Origin: JAPLKX01 sp035530195
GTDB taxonomy: Bacteria > Hydrogenedentota > Hydrogenedentia > Hydrogenedentales > SLHB01
NCBI GenBank assembly: GCA_035530195.1
Contig: DATKVG010000102.1
Location: 1-47,788 of the forward strand
DNA: 47,788 nt
Direction of reading: 5' to 3'
Shown one piece after another: positions 24,813 through 33,582 of the stretch; position 1 is the stretch's first letter, and each line of letters opens with the position of its first letter. The position numbers and the translations under genes are program-made. The notes below the pieces were generated by a model. The model saw only the letters and a list, made by a program, of their open reading frames with translations. It ran no database searches and was not told where the DNA came from.

Positions 24813-26866
24813 CCCGCGCTTTTCTTCTTGGCCGGTTGAGGGGCGGCGGGCGCCTGGGATGCAGGCGCGGACGCTGGCGGAGCCGGGGGAGCTGCTTGCG
24901 GCATGGAACTTCCTGCCGCAGCGGCAGATGCGCCCAAAGCCACCTCTTTGACCACTGGGTTCAGTTCCGAAGCCGCCCAGTATGCTTCCAGTCCTCCATA
25001 GAGCGCCCGAATCGGCCGCGTCGTCTTCTGCGAGAGAATGCCCGCAGCCGCCATGGCCAGGGAACCGTCCCGGTCTACAATGACCAACGGCGTCGTGCCA
25101 TTCAGATATTCTGAGTTGGTGATAAGGTCGCCAATATCGACGTTTCGCGCCCCTGGAAGCGTGTAGTCAGCAAACATCGCGGGCGGCCGGATGTCCACGA
25201 ACTCGAAGGTCCCGGGCAAATCCACAATCATCCGTTTCAAATCCGAAGCCGAAATCCTTTCCGGCAGATTGACCGCCACCCTTGGCGGCGGTGGCGTTGC
25301 CGATGCGGAAAATTGAGCCGTCTGCGGGGCCAATGCCACGGGATATGACGCGGCCGTGTCGAATGCGGTTGGCAGTGCCGCATCCGTCCAGGCGGTCATT
25401 CCGCCGAGAAGACTTGCCACATTCTTGAACCCCTTTCGTTCCAGGACACCCACCGCCATGCTCGAGCGGTACCCCGAGTTGCAGAGGGTGACGACCGGTT
25501 GCGCGGGGTCAATCTGGGCCGACAGTGTGTCGAGGTGTTGAAGCGGCAAGTTGAGTGAGGCCGCGATACGTCCCTTGGACAATTCCGCCGCCAGCCGCAC
25601 ATCCAGGATTATCGGAGCGTCCGCCTTCTCTACCTGTGCGTTCAGGTCCGCCGGTTTCACGAGCGTATTCTTCGCCACCGGCTGGCTGGATTTCAGCCAA
25701 GAGTCAATCGAGACAACCCCCGCGTGATACCCGACCCTGTGCAACCGGTAGATGGCCTCTTTCATCTGCGGAGCCGTGCCGCACACAACCAGTCTGGCAT
25801 TCCAAGGCACCATGATGCCCACCCACGTTTCCAGCCGTTCCGTCAGACCAATATTGACGGAACTGGGAATGTGCCCGATCGCATAGTCGGCGTCGCTCCG
25901 GAGATCGACCACGTAGGCCTTGGCCGGGTCCGTCAGGTTCACATCGGCTGGATCTTCCTTCGGCATCGGCGCGCTCCAATCCACCAGGTCCGGCCCGTTC
26001 CGGTTCAATGCCGCATCGTGGTGGAAATACTGCGGCGCTTCGGGCAGACCTGCGAGGTCTGCCGCAATATACTCGTTGCGGCCCTTGTGCTGGAGGTAGG
26101 GATTCTTGGCGCGTTCTGCCCCGATAGTCGATGAGGGCGCATCGCTCAGGTTGGCGCCACACAAGGATCCTGCACCATGCGCCGGAAATACAACCACCGC
26201 GTCACCGAGCTTGGCAAGCTTGTTCACCCACGTGTCGAAGCTCATACCCGCGAGTTCCGAGCCCGTCATCGTCCCGCCCAGAAGGTCCGGTCGTCCGATA
26301 CTCCCCACAAACAACATGTCGCCGGTCAGGACCAGTTCAGGCATATCGGGTTTGTCTTTGCTGAAGACATAGGCCGTCATGCTGTCCGGCGTATGCCCCG
26401 GCGTGGCCACAGCCTTGACGGTTGCCTCGCCGATCTCAATCACGGTCCCGTCTTCAAGAGGCTTAAACGGATATTCGGCTTCGCTGATGGCGCTCGCGTA
26501 GATGGGGCTGCCGGTCGCCTTCGCCATTTCCATATGGCCAGCGACAAAATCCGCGTGCGAGTGCGTCAGGAAAGTGCCCTTGAAACTCAGCCCCTCCTTC
26601 TTCGCGTAGTCCAGATAAGCGAATATATCCCGGCCAGGGTCGACCATCAGCGATTCCTTGCCGCTTACCACCATGTAGGAATAGTGGCTCAAAACAGGCA
26701 ACGTAAACTGCACAAGGTTGAATCCTGGATACTTGTAGACGTCGACAACCGAGTAGTGCGTAGTATCCGGTTCCTGCGGCGATTCAGCCCATGCAATCCG
26801 TGGCGCTGCAAACATAAAAAACAGCACAGACATCAGGACGGCGCAGACGCATACACATGCTTTCAT
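24806..26866 (-). CDS. Secreted CstB-like metallo-hydrolase with three rhodanese-like domains
   Basis: A 686-residue protein with a signal peptide (CVCAVLMSVLFFMFAAPRIAWA, residues 4-25) and start at ATG 26866 behind a perfect AGGAGGT. Residues 35-290 are a metallo-beta-lactamase fold of the persulfide-dioxygenase type: LTHSHADFVAGHMEM, GHTPDSMTAYV, LTGDMLFVGSIGRPDLLG and FPAHGAG. The D-F in place of D-H is normal for the CstB-like branch. Rhodanese-like domains follow: one with VVCGTAPQ, one with VTLCNSGYRSS (clear active Cys), and one with VIVDRDGS (no Cys). A long A/P-rich tail ends KKKSAGC. Usual CstB is cytoplasmic, so an exported form is unusual. It probably oxidises or transfers persulfide sulfur before uptake by the YeeE proteins. 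Confidence 0.87.
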   Translation of the reverse strand: MKACVCVCAVLMSVLFFMFAAPRIAWAESPQEPDTTHYSVVDVYKYPGFNLVQFTLPVLSHYSYMVVSGKESLMVDPGRDIFAYLDYAKKEGLSFKGTFLTHSHADFVAGHMEMAKATGSPIYASAISEAEYPFKPLEDGTVIEIGEATVKAVATPGHTPDSMTAYVFSKDKPDMPELVLTGDMLFVGSIGRPDLLGGTMTGSELAGMSFDTWVNKLAKLGDAVVVFPAHGAGSLCGANLSDAPSSTIGAERAKNPYLQHKGRNEYIAADLAGLPEAPQYFHHDAALNRNGPDLVDWSAPMPKEDPADVNLTDPAKAYVVDLRSDADYAIGHIPSSVNIGLTERLETWVGIMVPWNARLVVCGTAPQMKEAIYRLHRVGYHAGVVSIDSWLKSSQPVAKNTLVKPADLNAQVEKADAPIILDVRLAAELSKGRIAASLNLPLQHLDTLSAQIDPAQPVVTLCNSGYRSSMAVGVLERKGFKNVASLLGGMTAWTDAALPTAFDTAASYPVALAPQTAQFSASATPPPPRVAVNLPERISASDLKRMIVDLPGTFEFVDIRPPAMFADYTLPGARNVDIGDLITNSEYLNGTTPLVIVDRDGSLAMAAAGILSQKTTRPIRALYGGLEAYWAASELNPVVKEVALGASAAAAGSSMPQAAPPAPPASAPASQAPAAPQPAKKKSAGC

Positions 26867-26905
26867 GTTTGACCTCCTTGGAAATCTTCGAAAAGCTCGA
26901 TATTC

Positions 26906-26931
26906 CATAACGTGAACCGTTGTTTCATAAC
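26906..26931 (-). promoter_or_regulatory. Direct repeat in the sulfur-operon leader
   Basis: GTTATG on the minus strand at 26931-26926 and 26911-26906, spaced 20 bases start to start (two helical turns), each followed by RAA. It sits 40-65 bases before the start codon and could be a regulator site. No repressor gene is adjacent. The evidence is only the repeat. Confidence 0.3.
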
Positions 26932-27249
26932 ACAAATTCCCTGTCGCGTAGGGTCAAAATATCCAGCCAACGTGTAACCAATTCTAGCCAAACGAGTTGC
27001 GCTTAAGTTGTGTGTCGGCACTGAACCGATTGACTCGGCCTCAACATGCGGGCATCATGCCTCTTTTCCATTTGGAAAGGATTGCCCGTTCTCATGCCGG
27101 AATTCATCCTCAAACCCTGGCATCTAATCGTGTTGTTTTTGGCTTTCCATATCAATCTGGAAACGCCGGTCGAGAAGTGCAGCACCGTTTGTGGCGGTCG
27201 AAGTTGCTGAGTGATTGGCTGTTGAGCACGAGGTCCCATGCGCCATGCA
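26932..27249. other. Intergenic region with shared repeat edge
   Basis: No gene. AAACGCCGGTCGAGAA at 27161-27176 is identical to 21628-21643, the possible left edge of the dispersed repeat. Confidence 0.45.
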
Positions 27250-27420
27250 CTTGCCGTATGTGCAATAAGCATTCATCTGCTTATAACGCTTAAAACTTTA
27301 CATTGCAGTATCCTGCAAAATTATTGACGCTCGGCAAAGGCCCGCGTAAAGGCAGAATAAGGCCCTGGCGTGGGCCGTGCGCAAGTAGAAAATCGGTGTG
27401 CGGGCATGGATTTGAAAATG
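27250..27420 (+). repeat. 170-bp dispersed repeat, copy B
   Basis: Begins CTTGCCGTATGTGC as in copy C, has TTGACGCTC, GCGTAAAGGCAGAATAAGG (27345-27363) and GGGCATGGATTTGAAAATG. It ends 114 bases before the M20 peptidase start. Confidence 0.75.
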
Positions 27421-27534
27421 AATATCCATTTGGTCCAGGAAACCTCAAGGCTCATCATCGCGTTCCCGACCGTGATTGCCTCTTTCTTGTGCCGGCATGG
27501 TAGCATAGCGACAAGAGATCTGAGGAGTCGTTCC

Positions 27535-28995
27535 ATGTTCAAGAGATTGATGCTCGCCGCATTCCTCCTCGCAACCATCCTGACGGCCGCTGTGCTCCTG
27601 CGCGCCGTGCTGGCTAAGTCGCGACAGTTTCCGCCCGAGACGCGGCAACCAATGACGCTGAACGATGAAACAGCGGCGGCCCATCTCTCGGAGGCGCTGC
27701 AGTGCAAGACCGTTTCCTACATGGACCAAACTAGATTTAGCGGCGATGAGTTTCGCAAACTGCATGCCTGCATCAAAAAGGCCTATCCCGGTATCCATGC
27801 CCGCATGCAGCGCGAGTTCGTCAACCAATACAGCTTGATGTACACGTGGCCAGGAAACGACCCCACGCTCGAGCCCATCCTTCTCCTGGCTCACCTGGAC
27901 GTGGTCACTGCGGAGGAAAGCCCACTGGCGTGGACGCATCCGCCGTTCGGCGGCGTCATTGCTGAGGGCTGCGTTTGGGGACGTGGCGCACTCGATGATA
28001 AAGGACGTCTCATGGCAATTCTTGAAGCCGCAGAAACCCTTGTGCAAGCCGGCTACATGCCCCAGCGCACTATCTATCTCGCGTTAGGGCACGATGAAGA
28101 GTTGAATGGGGAGCAGGGCGCAGCCCACATGGCGTCACTCCTCAAGATACGCGGGGTGCAGGCAGAATTCTCCGTGGATGAGGGTCTCGTGATCACGGAC
28201 GGAATCGTACCTGGCGTCGCAAGACCGCTCGCGCTGGTAGCCCTTGCCGACAAAGGCTATGCAAGCTTCGAGCTTCTCGTCAAGCAGGAGGGCGGCCATT
28301 CTTCCCAACCCCCACCCGAGACCTCGATCGAGATTCTGGCGGCCGCATTGACTCGCATCAACCGTCACCCGATGCCCGTGCGTTCCGAGGGACTGATGGG
28401 CCTCACGTTGGACTACGCGACTCCGGAGATGAGCCTGCCGTATCGCGTGCTTTTCTCCAATCGCTGGCTGTTCGGCGGACTCATCACGCGGGAGCTTGAA
28501 CAAGCGCCCGCCACGAATGCCGGCCTCCGAACGACTATTACCGCCACAATGTTCAACGCGGGAGAAAAGGACAATATGCTGCCGTCTACCGCACGGGCGG
28601 TCGTTAACTGCCGACTTCTCCCTGGAGATACAATCGAGCGCGTAAGGAACCATATCCGCGAAGTCATGGGGGATGACCGCATCGAGATGAATGTCCTGCC
28701 CGGCGCACATAACGCATCGCCCGTTTCAGATCATGCGGCGCGGGGCTATCAGGCCATTGAGAAAAGCATTCGACACGTGTGGCCCGCGGTCGCGGTAGCC
28801 CCCAGCCTCGATATCGGCGACAACGATTCGAGGAACTACGCTAAAGTTGCCGTAAACCAGTACCGGTTCACCCCCTTTTGGTTTACAGAACAAGAACTGG
28901 CCATGATACACGGTGTAAACGAGCGCGTCAGCATCCGGCGCTATATGGAAGCGATCCAGTACTATATTCAGCTCATCCGCTATGCAGCAGGATGA
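27535..28995 (+). CDS. M20-family metallopeptidase, membrane-anchored (CPS1/PM20D1-like)
   Basis: A 486-residue M20 peptidase. The N-terminus is a membrane anchor or signal (LMLAAFLLATILTAAVLL). Metal-site motifs are complete: LLLAHLDVV (His about 120), WTHPPFGGVIAEGCVWGRG with ALDDKG (Asp about 154), GHDEELNGEQGA (catalytic Glu about 188), a DEG segment and the late HGVNERVS. The dimerisation insert is present (GYASFELLVKQEGGHSSQP). The ordering and the anchor match eukaryotic-like carboxypeptidase S / PM20D1, which hydrolyse or form N-acyl amino acids and peptides. ATG 27535 is chosen: TGAGGAG is eight bases upstream and the signal starts there; the open frame extends upstream through the repeat without a site. 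Stands alone on the plus strand. Confidence 0.9.
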   Translation: MFKRLMLAAFLLATILTAAVLLRAVLAKSRQFPPETRQPMTLNDETAAAHLSEALQCKTVSYMDQTRFSGDEFRKLHACIKKAYPGIHARMQREFVNQYSLMYTWPGNDPTLEPILLLAHLDVVTAEESPLAWTHPPFGGVIAEGCVWGRGALDDKGRLMAILEAAETLVQAGYMPQRTIYLALGHDEELNGEQGAAHMASLLKIRGVQAEFSVDEGLVITDGIVPGVARPLALVALADKGYASFELLVKQEGGHSSQPPPETSIEILAAALTRINRHPMPVRSEGLMGLTLDYATPEMSLPYRVLFSNRWLFGGLITRELEQAPATNAGLRTTITATMFNAGEKDNMLPSTARAVVNCRLLPGDTIERVRNHIREVMGDDRIEMNVLPGAHNASPVSDHAARGYQAIEKSIRHVWPAVAVAPSLDIGDNDSRNYAKVAVNQYRFTPFWFTEQELAMIHGVNERVSIRRYMEAIQYYIQLIRYAAG

Positions 28996-29041
28996 TCATT
29001 ACAGGCAACTTCCGAGGAAACGCTCGAGATTCAGACTGGAC

Positions 29042-29251
29042 TCAGTCTTCATACCTGAACGATACCTTGATCCTCGCTCGGTAGGCAACGACTTGGTTGT
29101 TGTCGACCTTCATATCGAGTTGGGCCACCTCAGCAATGCGCATCTCGCGCAAGGTTTTGCCCGCCTTCTCGACGGCGTTCTTTGCAGCCTCTTCCCATGA
29201 ATTCGGCGAGGTGCCGATAATCTCGACAACTTTGTAGACGCTCTCACTCAT
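29042..29251 (-). CDS. Dodecin family protein
   Basis: A 69-residue dodecin: VYKVVEIIGTSPNSWEEAAK (strand 1 and helix), TLREMRIAEVAQLDMKVDN, then the final strand VVAYRARIKVSFRYED. Dodecins form 12-mers that store flavin or CoA in the cytoplasm. The W in NSWEEA matches the flavin-stacking position of the family. ATG 29251 is preceded by a strong GGAAGGGGAG site. It is a single gene between the convergent M20 peptidase and the sialidase-like gene. Confidence 0.92.
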   Translation of the reverse strand: MSESVYKVVEIIGTSPNSWEEAAKNAVEKAGKTLREMRIAEVAQLDMKVDNNQVVAYRARIKVSFRYED

Positions 29252-29414
29252 ATTTACTCCCCTTCCGTGGCCGGGTCGTGACCGGCGGCTGAAAACCGAT
29301 ACTCTCCATGACCTGTTCCACCAGTGTAGACTTAAAACTGACAATCAGCAACTGGTTTGTGCAACCCAAATCCGCACCAGCCTTCAGTACGCCCCGATGC
29401 CCGGGTCTCCGAAC

Positions 29415-30698
29415 CTATAGGTTGAATCGCGTGCTCATCAGGTAGTGGATGGGCTGCTCATCATTGCTGTACTCGTGGTAGGCAACGACGACGGTCCCAT
29501 CAGCCAGTTGGGTCACGCTCGGATACCCGATGTGCCAATACTGCTGCATAACTAATGCATCCAGAAGAGTACGCGAACCGCTGCCCAGCGACGGCGCCGG
29601 CACGCCCCCCTCCCTGATCACGAACTCTTTACCGATCTCCCAAGTCCGGCCGTCTTGCGAGATGCAGCCGCGAACACCCCACGGGGCCTTCCTGTAGCCG
29701 TAGACCGCCAGTACGCGTCCGTCCTTCAACTGCACGACGTCCGCCGGATAACCCCAGAGCGACGTTCTCTTGGGCGGGCTCCACGTGACTCCATCGTCAT
29801 CCGAACACGTGAACCACATGTTGTCCTGTCGATTTGGTTTGTGGTGGGTCCTCATCAAGCACACCAGGGTGCCGTCGCTGAGCCGCGCCATCCCTGGCTC
29901 CGAGAAGCTGATAATGCCGGCCGCGTCATACGCCACTGTGGACCAGTACTCCCAGTTGTCACCGCCATCATCCGATCTCAACAAGAAGCAGCGGCTCGGC
30001 TCGGCTCCGTTTTCCCCTTTATCCGACAGTGTTCCGCCCAGGGGCATGAGCAACCCCCCGTCGGGAAGTTCCATGATGTGCCCCGCTCCCGACCCGCCGC
30101 AAGCGTACCAGGACAACGATGAGCTGGCGATAGGATTCGTGTTGACCTCAATGGGGTCAGTCCAGGTCACGCCGTTGTCTTTGGATTTAAGCAGCGCATA
30201 CCCCGTTTGCCTCTTGAGGCGTTCGGGCATCCCGGGAGGAGGCATTTCAAGCGATTGGTCGCCTTCGTAATTGATTCCCCTGGGTGCGATGAAATTACAC
30301 ACCCGAGTGTGCATCAGAATAGTCCCGTCGGACTTCTGGGAAAAGGCACAGTCCCAGTTGCCCTTAAACTCGGTGTAGGGCCAGATGACCCGCTTGGCGG
30401 CAGTGTTCCAGGTTCTCCCCCCGTCCGTCGATTTGATAAAGCAAGATTGGCCGCTGTCGGCATGGACGGGATATCTTTCCTCGTTGAATCCCAAAAAGAG
30501 CTCCCCGTTTTGCAGCAAGACGATACTGACCTGATTGCATGCATGGGCCAGACTTGGATCCTTGTACACGACTACATGCTCGACATCTTTAATGCTTACC
30601 TTGGTAGTTGCAGTAACATCATTTGAATCTGCCGCGTACGCCGACACTGTAAAGCCTGCAAGCATCATCAAAACCGCCAAAATTGCCATTCTTCTCAC
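29415..30698 (-). CDS. Secreted sialidase-like BNR/Asp-box protein
   Basis: A 427-residue beta-propeller protein with a signal peptide (MAILAVLMMLAGFTVSAYA after the GTG start). Five Asp-box motifs are visible: STDGGRTW, SKDNGVTW, SDDGGDNW, SDDDGVTW and SQDGRTW. They are spaced as in six-bladed sialidase-type propellers. The expected R-x-P region and a full catalytic set (arginine triad, Tyr/Glu pair) cannot be assigned with certainty, so substrate could be sialic acid or another sugar. GTG 30698 is chosen because GGGAG lies seven bases upstream; ATG 30689 is the alternative. It neighbours other sugar-related genes on the plus strand but is not in an operon with them. Confidence 0.82.
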   Translation of the reverse strand: MRRMAILAVLMMLAGFTVSAYAADSNDVTATTKVSIKDVEHVVVYKDPSLAHACNQVSIVLLQNGELFLGFNEERYPVHADSGQSCFIKSTDGGRTWNTAAKRVIWPYTEFKGNWDCAFSQKSDGTILMHTRVCNFIAPRGINYEGDQSLEMPPPGMPERLKRQTGYALLKSKDNGVTWTDPIEVNTNPIASSSLSWYACGGSGAGHIMELPDGGLLMPLGGTLSDKGENGAEPSRCFLLRSDDGGDNWEYWSTVAYDAAGIISFSEPGMARLSDGTLVCLMRTHHKPNRQDNMWFTCSDDDGVTWSPPKRTSLWGYPADVVQLKDGRVLAVYGYRKAPWGVRGCISQDGRTWEIGKEFVIREGGVPAPSLGSGSRTLLDALVMQQYWHIGYPSVTQLADGTVVVAYHEYSNDEQPIHYLMSTRFNL

Positions 30699-30910
30699 GA
30701 GACATCTCCCTTCCTTCCGACAAGCCAACGTTTACCATATGTTCTGCCTGCGACCATCGCGGGCAAGTTCTCCGCGATCATACAGGCCCGGACCGACGCC
30801 CTCAAGACCAGTTCGGAGGGCGTTCAAGGCCCAATAACACCTTTCGCGAGCAGTCCTCAGCGCTGTTCATGCGAATTCGCGCAGACCGCCCAATCATTAT
30901 GAGCCATTTA

Positions 30911-31080
30911 CTTGCCGTATGTGCGACACGCAGCCTGGTGCTTATGGCACGTAAAGCTCAGCATGACAGTATGTTGCAAAACAGTTGACGCTCTTCGGGC
31001 GCTTGCGTAAAGGCAGAATAAGGCCAGGACAGGGGCCGCGTACAGGGCGAGAATCGCTGCGCGGGCATCGCTGTTGAAGA
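30911..31080 (+). repeat. 170-bp dispersed repeat, copy C
   Basis: Shares CTTGCCGTATGTGC with copy B, and with copy A GCATGACAGTATGTTGCA and TATGGCACGTAA. GGCAGAATAAGGCC is at 31012-31025. It lies upstream of the isochorismatase-ThuA gene and next to a coding relic. Confidence 0.75.
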
Positions 31081-31081
31081 A

Positions 31082-31190
31082 CCGGATCAGGCGAAGCAGT
31101 TCGGACAGGATGATCCGGCTATCACCATCTTGGTCGGCTGTGTAGCTCGCCGGGGGTTCCTCATCACCCTCTGGTACAGGCCTCCTTCGC
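31082..31190 (-). pseudogene. Relic of an EF-hand/'SELLRLI' C-terminal domain
   Basis: The minus strand encodes PEGDEEPPASYTADQDGD followed by SRIILSELLRLIRFFNS, running into the edge of repeat copy C. D-x-D-G-D-x-R-I is a calcium-binding loop, and 'D-G-N-x-x-I-x-L-S-E-L-L-R-V-I-Q-F-F-N' is a familiar C-terminal motif of secreted proteins in PVC/Hydrogenedentota-like genomes. No intact gene surrounds it. Confidence 0.5.
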
Positions 31191-31314
31191 CCTTGTCTAA
31201 CTCATGAAGACCCGTAGGGAACGGGAAAAGCCCGCATTCTTGAAAAAAAATTCACGCGCGGCTACGCTGGTCTACGGGTTAGGCCTGTCCTATCATCTGC
31301 GGAAGGAGACCGGA

Positions 31315-32874
31315 ATGCGCAAGACGGTCCGGAACATTATTCTTGTATGGGTCTTTCTCTCACTCGGGTTGCCGTTATGGGCAGACGGGATGGGCTTTGA
31401 TCTGAGCCTGCAGCAATACGATCCGGTCACCGGTGAGCGAACACTGGTCACGGGGAAGCTTGTCGCGACCAAGACGGCGGTCGTCGTGGTTGATATGTGG
31501 GACCAACACTGGTGCAAGACCTACACCGCGCGCGTGGGCAATCTCGTCCCGCGCATGAACCAGACACTCGACGCCGCGCGGAAACTTGGCATCCCCATCG
31601 TCTTTGCGCCGTCGGACGTGGTCGATTTCTATGCGGACTATCCCCAGCGCAAGGCGATGCAGGCCGTTCCGTCATATCCGCCGCCGGAACCAAATACATT
31701 CGAGCCGCCGCCCCAACCCGTGGGCAAGGACCGATGCGAGTGCGGGCCGGATCAGCCGTGCCCGACGGGCACTCGAGTCTGGACCCGGCAGCACAAGGAC
31801 CTTGTCATCGCGGAGAGCGATCTCATCGTCGACTGCAACAACGGCCGGGAGTTGCTGAATTTCTGCCAGGACAAAGGCATCGACACACTTGTCTATATGG
31901 GCGTGGCCAGCAACATGTGCGTCCTCTATCGCGAGTGCGGCATGATCAACATGAAACGCCACGGGCTTAGGCTATGTTTCGTGTCAGACCTGGTCCAGGC
32001 CATCACAGCCAATGGCATCGACCCCGGAAGCAGGGAACTGGACCGGAACTTCACGCCGGCGAAGGGCAGCGCCATCATCCAGCGATATATCGAACAACAC
32101 ATCGCGCCGTCGTTCGAGAGCCGCCAGTTGTTGGCCGCGGCCAGTATGGGAACGCAAGACCGCCGCCCGCACATTGTCTTCGTACTCGCCGAACAGGAAT
32201 ATAAATCGGACGCAACGTTCCCGGCCTTCGTTCAACGCTATCTTGGGGACGATTTCCGTTGCACGCTTCTGACCCCGGAATCCCATGTAGGCACGGGCCG
32301 CGACAATGTGCCGGGACTCGACGCGTTGTACGACGCGGATCTGCTGGTGTTGAGCATGCGGCGGCGGGCATTGCCGGTCGTGCAGATGGATCATCTCGAA
32401 CGGTTCATCCGCGCGGGCAAGCCGCTTGTGGCGGTGCGCGTCAGCACCGTCCCGTTCCAGTTGAGCGACCCCGCGGAATGCCCCAGCGGCCACGTGGTCT
32501 GGCAGAAGTTCGACGAAGAAGTGCTGGGGTGCCATTACAAGGGCTACGATTCGCGCTCACGCAAGACGGGGTGCGACGTGTGGTGCGCCGCGCAGGCGAA
32601 GGACCATCCCGTCCTCAAGGGACTGGAAAGCGCCGCATTCCATAGCCCCAGTTGGCTGTACCGGCTTAATCCATTGTCGGACACCGCCACGCTGCTGATG
32701 CAAGGCCGCTGGTCGGAAGACGCCGCGACCGAGCCGGTGGCCTGGACGAACACGTATAACGGCGGCCGCGTGTTCTACACCTCGCTCGGCCATTGGGACG
32801 ATTTCATGAACCCCGCGTTCAACCAATTGCTCAAGAACGCGATCTACTGGGCGCTGGATAAGGACGTTCCTTGA
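31315..32874 (+). CDS. Secreted cysteine hydrolase (isochorismatase-like) fused to a ThuA-like domain
   Basis: A 519-residue protein with a signal peptide (IILVWVFLSLGLPLWADG). Residues about 45-285 are an isochorismatase-like hydrolase: AVVVVDMWDQHWC (catalytic Asp) and YMGVASNMCVLYRECGM (catalytic Cys, near 205), with a Cys-rich insert CECGPDQPCP. Residues about 290-519 are a ThuA/glutamine-amidotransferase-like fold: RPHIVFVLAEQEYKSDATFP and the VLSMRRRALPVVQMDHLERF region, then TSLGHWDDF near the end. ThuA domains occur widely in planctomycete sugar clusters. ATG 31315 is chosen for its GGAAGGAG and signal; the open frame runs further upstream without a site. It begins a run with a HEAT protein, an oxidoreductase and an isomerase. 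Confidence 0.85.
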   Translation: MRKTVRNIILVWVFLSLGLPLWADGMGFDLSLQQYDPVTGERTLVTGKLVATKTAVVVVDMWDQHWCKTYTARVGNLVPRMNQTLDAARKLGIPIVFAPSDVVDFYADYPQRKAMQAVPSYPPPEPNTFEPPPQPVGKDRCECGPDQPCPTGTRVWTRQHKDLVIAESDLIVDCNNGRELLNFCQDKGIDTLVYMGVASNMCVLYRECGMINMKRHGLRLCFVSDLVQAITANGIDPGSRELDRNFTPAKGSAIIQRYIEQHIAPSFESRQLLAAASMGTQDRRPHIVFVLAEQEYKSDATFPAFVQRYLGDDFRCTLLTPESHVGTGRDNVPGLDALYDADLLVLSMRRRALPVVQMDHLERFIRAGKPLVAVRVSTVPFQLSDPAECPSGHVVWQKFDEEVLGCHYKGYDSRSRKTGCDVWCAAQAKDHPVLKGLESAAFHSPSWLYRLNPLSDTATLLMQGRWSEDAATEPVAWTNTYNGGRVFYTSLGHWDDFMNPAFNQLLKNAIYWALDKDVP

Positions 32875-32955
32875 AGACGCATTTGACCGCTTGCGGGGCG
32901 CTACCGGCTTATCTACAATCGGTTCGACAGATTCGTTGGGGATTTCCAGATACAT

Positions 32956-33552
32956 ATGGAGACAAAGGACATGGCTGACAACAACGCCTTACTTGACACC
33001 CTCATCGCTAAGGTGACTGGCGGGAACGACGACGAGCGGACCGAGGCTTGGTTCAACGCCGGCAAGGTCGGCGCCTCCGCGGTCAAACCGTTGGCCGGGG
33101 TTATCTCGGCGCACAGCGGCGAGGCGGCGCTGGCCGCCAAGCGGGCGCTGTGGCAGATCGCGCGTTACGCGGCTCGGCCCGGCGCCGACGCCGAGCGGCA
33201 ATCCGTTGTGGCGGCATTGGCCGCCCTCTTGAACGACGAAACAGAGTCCGTTCCGGCACGTAGCGAGGCGCTCTGGATCCTGTCCGAGATCGGGGACGAC
33301 GCAGCCGTCGAACCCGTGGCGAGTGTGCTCAGAGACGAGGCCCTCCGCGAAGACGCGCGCATGGCGTTGGAACGCATTCCCGGCGACCGCTCGCTGGCCG
33401 CGCTCAAGGCCGCGTTCGATGCAGCCCCCGACGCCTTCAAACCCAACATCGCGCAGTCGTTGCGACAACGGGGCGTGGACGTGCCCGGTGTGCCGTGCGT
33501 GAGATTTGTTCCGACGAAGAAGACCGCGGTTCAACCCAAGACGGAGAAATAG
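32956..33552 (+). CDS. HEAT-repeat protein
   Basis: A 198-residue alpha-solenoid with about four HEAT/PBS-like repeats: WFNAGKVGASAVKPLAGVI, ALWQIARYAARP, ALWILSEIGDDAAVEPVAS, and LRDEALREDARMALERI. No signal peptide and no enzyme motif, so it is probably a scaffold or a cytoplasmic partner. ATG 32956 or ATG 32971 are both possible; the latter has TGGAG nine bases upstream. It lies 81 bases after the isochorismatase gene and 30 bases before the oxidoreductase gene, in the same orientation, so it is probably in the same transcript. Confidence 0.75.
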   Translation: METKDMADNNALLDTLIAKVTGGNDDERTEAWFNAGKVGASAVKPLAGVISAHSGEAALAAKRALWQIARYAARPGADAERQSVVAALAALLNDETESVPARSEALWILSEIGDDAAVEPVASVLRDEALREDARMALERIPGDRSLAALKAAFDAAPDAFKPNIAQSLRQRGVDVPGVPCVRFVPTKKTAVQPKTEK

Positions 33553-33582
33553 TCTCGACAACTTAATGAAGGACATGACGTC

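Noticed and set aside
27311..27350. TTGACG with 17-base spacing inside repeat copies as promoters
   Set aside because: The -10 position reads TAAAGG or worse in the copies, and copy A has no downstream plus-strand gene.
27370..27534. Upstream extension of the M20 peptidase
   Set aside because: It overlaps dispersed repeat copy B. The signal anchor and TGAGGAG site fit ATG 27535.
21755..31080. Dispersed 170-bp repeats as a CRISPR array or integron attC sites
   Set aside because: Copies are kilobases apart, long and diverged, with no regular spacers, no cas genes and no integrase or attC core sites.
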